From positions 13,271,387 to 13,335,386 of the forward strand of contig NW_024881321.1 in the NCBI RefSeq assembly GCF_018691265.1: DNA of 64,000 bases, given 5' to 3'. Each line of letters begins with the position of its first letter. Position 1 is the first letter of the stretch. The notes below the pieces were generated by a model that had not been told where the DNA came from, ran no database searches, and saw nothing but the letters and a program-made list of their open reading frames with translations. Source of the stretch: Tyto alba. Taxonomy: Eukaryota; Chordata; Aves; Strigiformes; Tytonidae. The position numbers and the translations under genes are program-made. Below, piece by piece: positions 62,961 through 64,000 of this stretch.

Positions 62961-64000
62961 TGTTTTACTAAAACAGAGTATACAAAGTGTGATTCCTCAA
63001 ATGTGAGCTCTAAAATCTGAACTGGAAAGATTTTCCAGTAATTTCACCTCTCCTTCCTACCTGATGCAATCCTATTTTTCTAGGAAAACTCACCACAAAA
63101 TGTCACATCTCACACAAGTAATTGTATATGTTCTTGAAATTAGTTGAAAGAATATATTTCCAGTGAAAGGAAGCCAGAAAACATCTAACACCAATGTTCA
63201 AAACATTATTGTCCTCACCTCCTCTGTACCCTTTACTCAGGAAAACGCTTTTTAGGTAACAAAACAAAATATATTTACTGGATAGACTCATGGCACAGTA
63301 AGAATAATCAACTTTGTTTTCTCTAAAACTGAAATTAGTTCTGGAGAAAAATAATGTGTCTTTTCTAAAGTTCTATGCTGCTGAAGCTAGAAAAATGCCA
63401 CAAGTTAAATGCTTCTTATTCTCCTATTATTACTTCTTGTGTCTTTCCATGTTGTCCTTTATACCTTCCAGAGCATGGAGATTTGCCCAAAGCATGTACG
63501 ATCCCAATATGTTGATCTAAGAAAAGGACAAAGAATCTTGTGATAGCAAGAATTTACTTTTCCTTGAAAATTCACTTACAACATGGGGTTGATAATATTT
63601 CATAAATTTTTGGTTCCACTGAAGTTGATAGAATTGTTGATATTTACTCTAATTAAGCCAGTTCTTCAATATGTGTCAGACCTCTATAATACAAGGATAT
63701 TTACATTTCCTTATGATATAAATATGCTGTAAACATAATAATTATAAATATGTTTGAGTTTATTCGGCTATGAAACCATAAGTCTCATGTAGCTTGCTAG
63801 TCAAGCAGATAGTTCTTCCATGTTCCCCATGCCACATGGCATATTGGGAAGGCCAATATCCTTTTCATTCCCAATTGGCCTTGAGAATATTATAAAATAA
63901 ACATGTAGGATTCCAAGTAATGGAATTAATAATGATTCTACATAAATTTTACATATCTTCCATCTGAGCTTCAAAGATATTATTTGTAGCCTGAAATAAT
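62961..64000. other. Unique AT-rich non-coding DNA
   Basis: I see nothing recognisable to the end of the window: no gene, transposon or long simple repeat. Confidence 0.6.

Noticed and set aside
1..64000. tRNA, rRNA, snRNA or snoRNA genes
   Set aside because: I looked for tRNA box sequences, U6-type ends and rRNA text on both strands and saw none. Poorly conserved small RNAs cannot be excluded by eye.

Overview
The window reads as nuclear DNA of a bird. By eye it is about one-third G+C, and no uninterrupted protein-coding gene can be recognised. The repeat content is sparse and of avian type: two pieces of a CR1 LINE, the dominant non-LTR retrotransposon of birds, and two related solo LTRs resembling avian endogenous-retrovirus LTRs. 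There are no Alu-, B1-, L1- or tRNA-SINE-like sequences. The recognisable mobile elements add up to roughly 3 kb of 64 kb. This fits a gene-poor intergenic region or the inside of a very large intron. The species and flanking gene cannot be told from this window.

Layout. 1-19177 is unique AT-rich DNA. It holds two weak coding-exon candidates (1936-2032 and 13974-14058), one open frame ending near a consensus splice donor (9932-10339), and two stretches with the look of conserved non-coding elements (4200-4740, 9420-9790). 19178-19878 is a solo LTR. 19879-28984 is unique DNA with a perfect 31-bp inverted repeat (24721-24803). 28985-29310 is an old CR1 3' fragment on the minus strand. 29311-48887 is unique DNA with A/C-rich low-complexity tracts, an (AAAT)n microsatellite and several hairpins. 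48888-49923 is a second, longer and GC-rich solo LTR. 51604-52576 is a plus-strand CR1 fragment with a decayed reverse-transcriptase region. 56990-58010 contains what appears to be an old tandem duplication with a period of about 295 bp. 62100-62960 is another block of conserved-looking texture.

No operon-like or pathway-level arrangement exists here. The open reading frames in the window are short, overlap on both strands, often run through homopolymers and resemble no family I know. I treat nearly all of them as chance. The items most worth a second look are the perfect inverted repeat at 24721-24803, the diverged tandem unit at 57415-57965, a hairpin with miRNA-precursor-like geometry at 44041-44141, and the exon candidates. 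Conservation and transcript data would settle all of these; neither was available to me.
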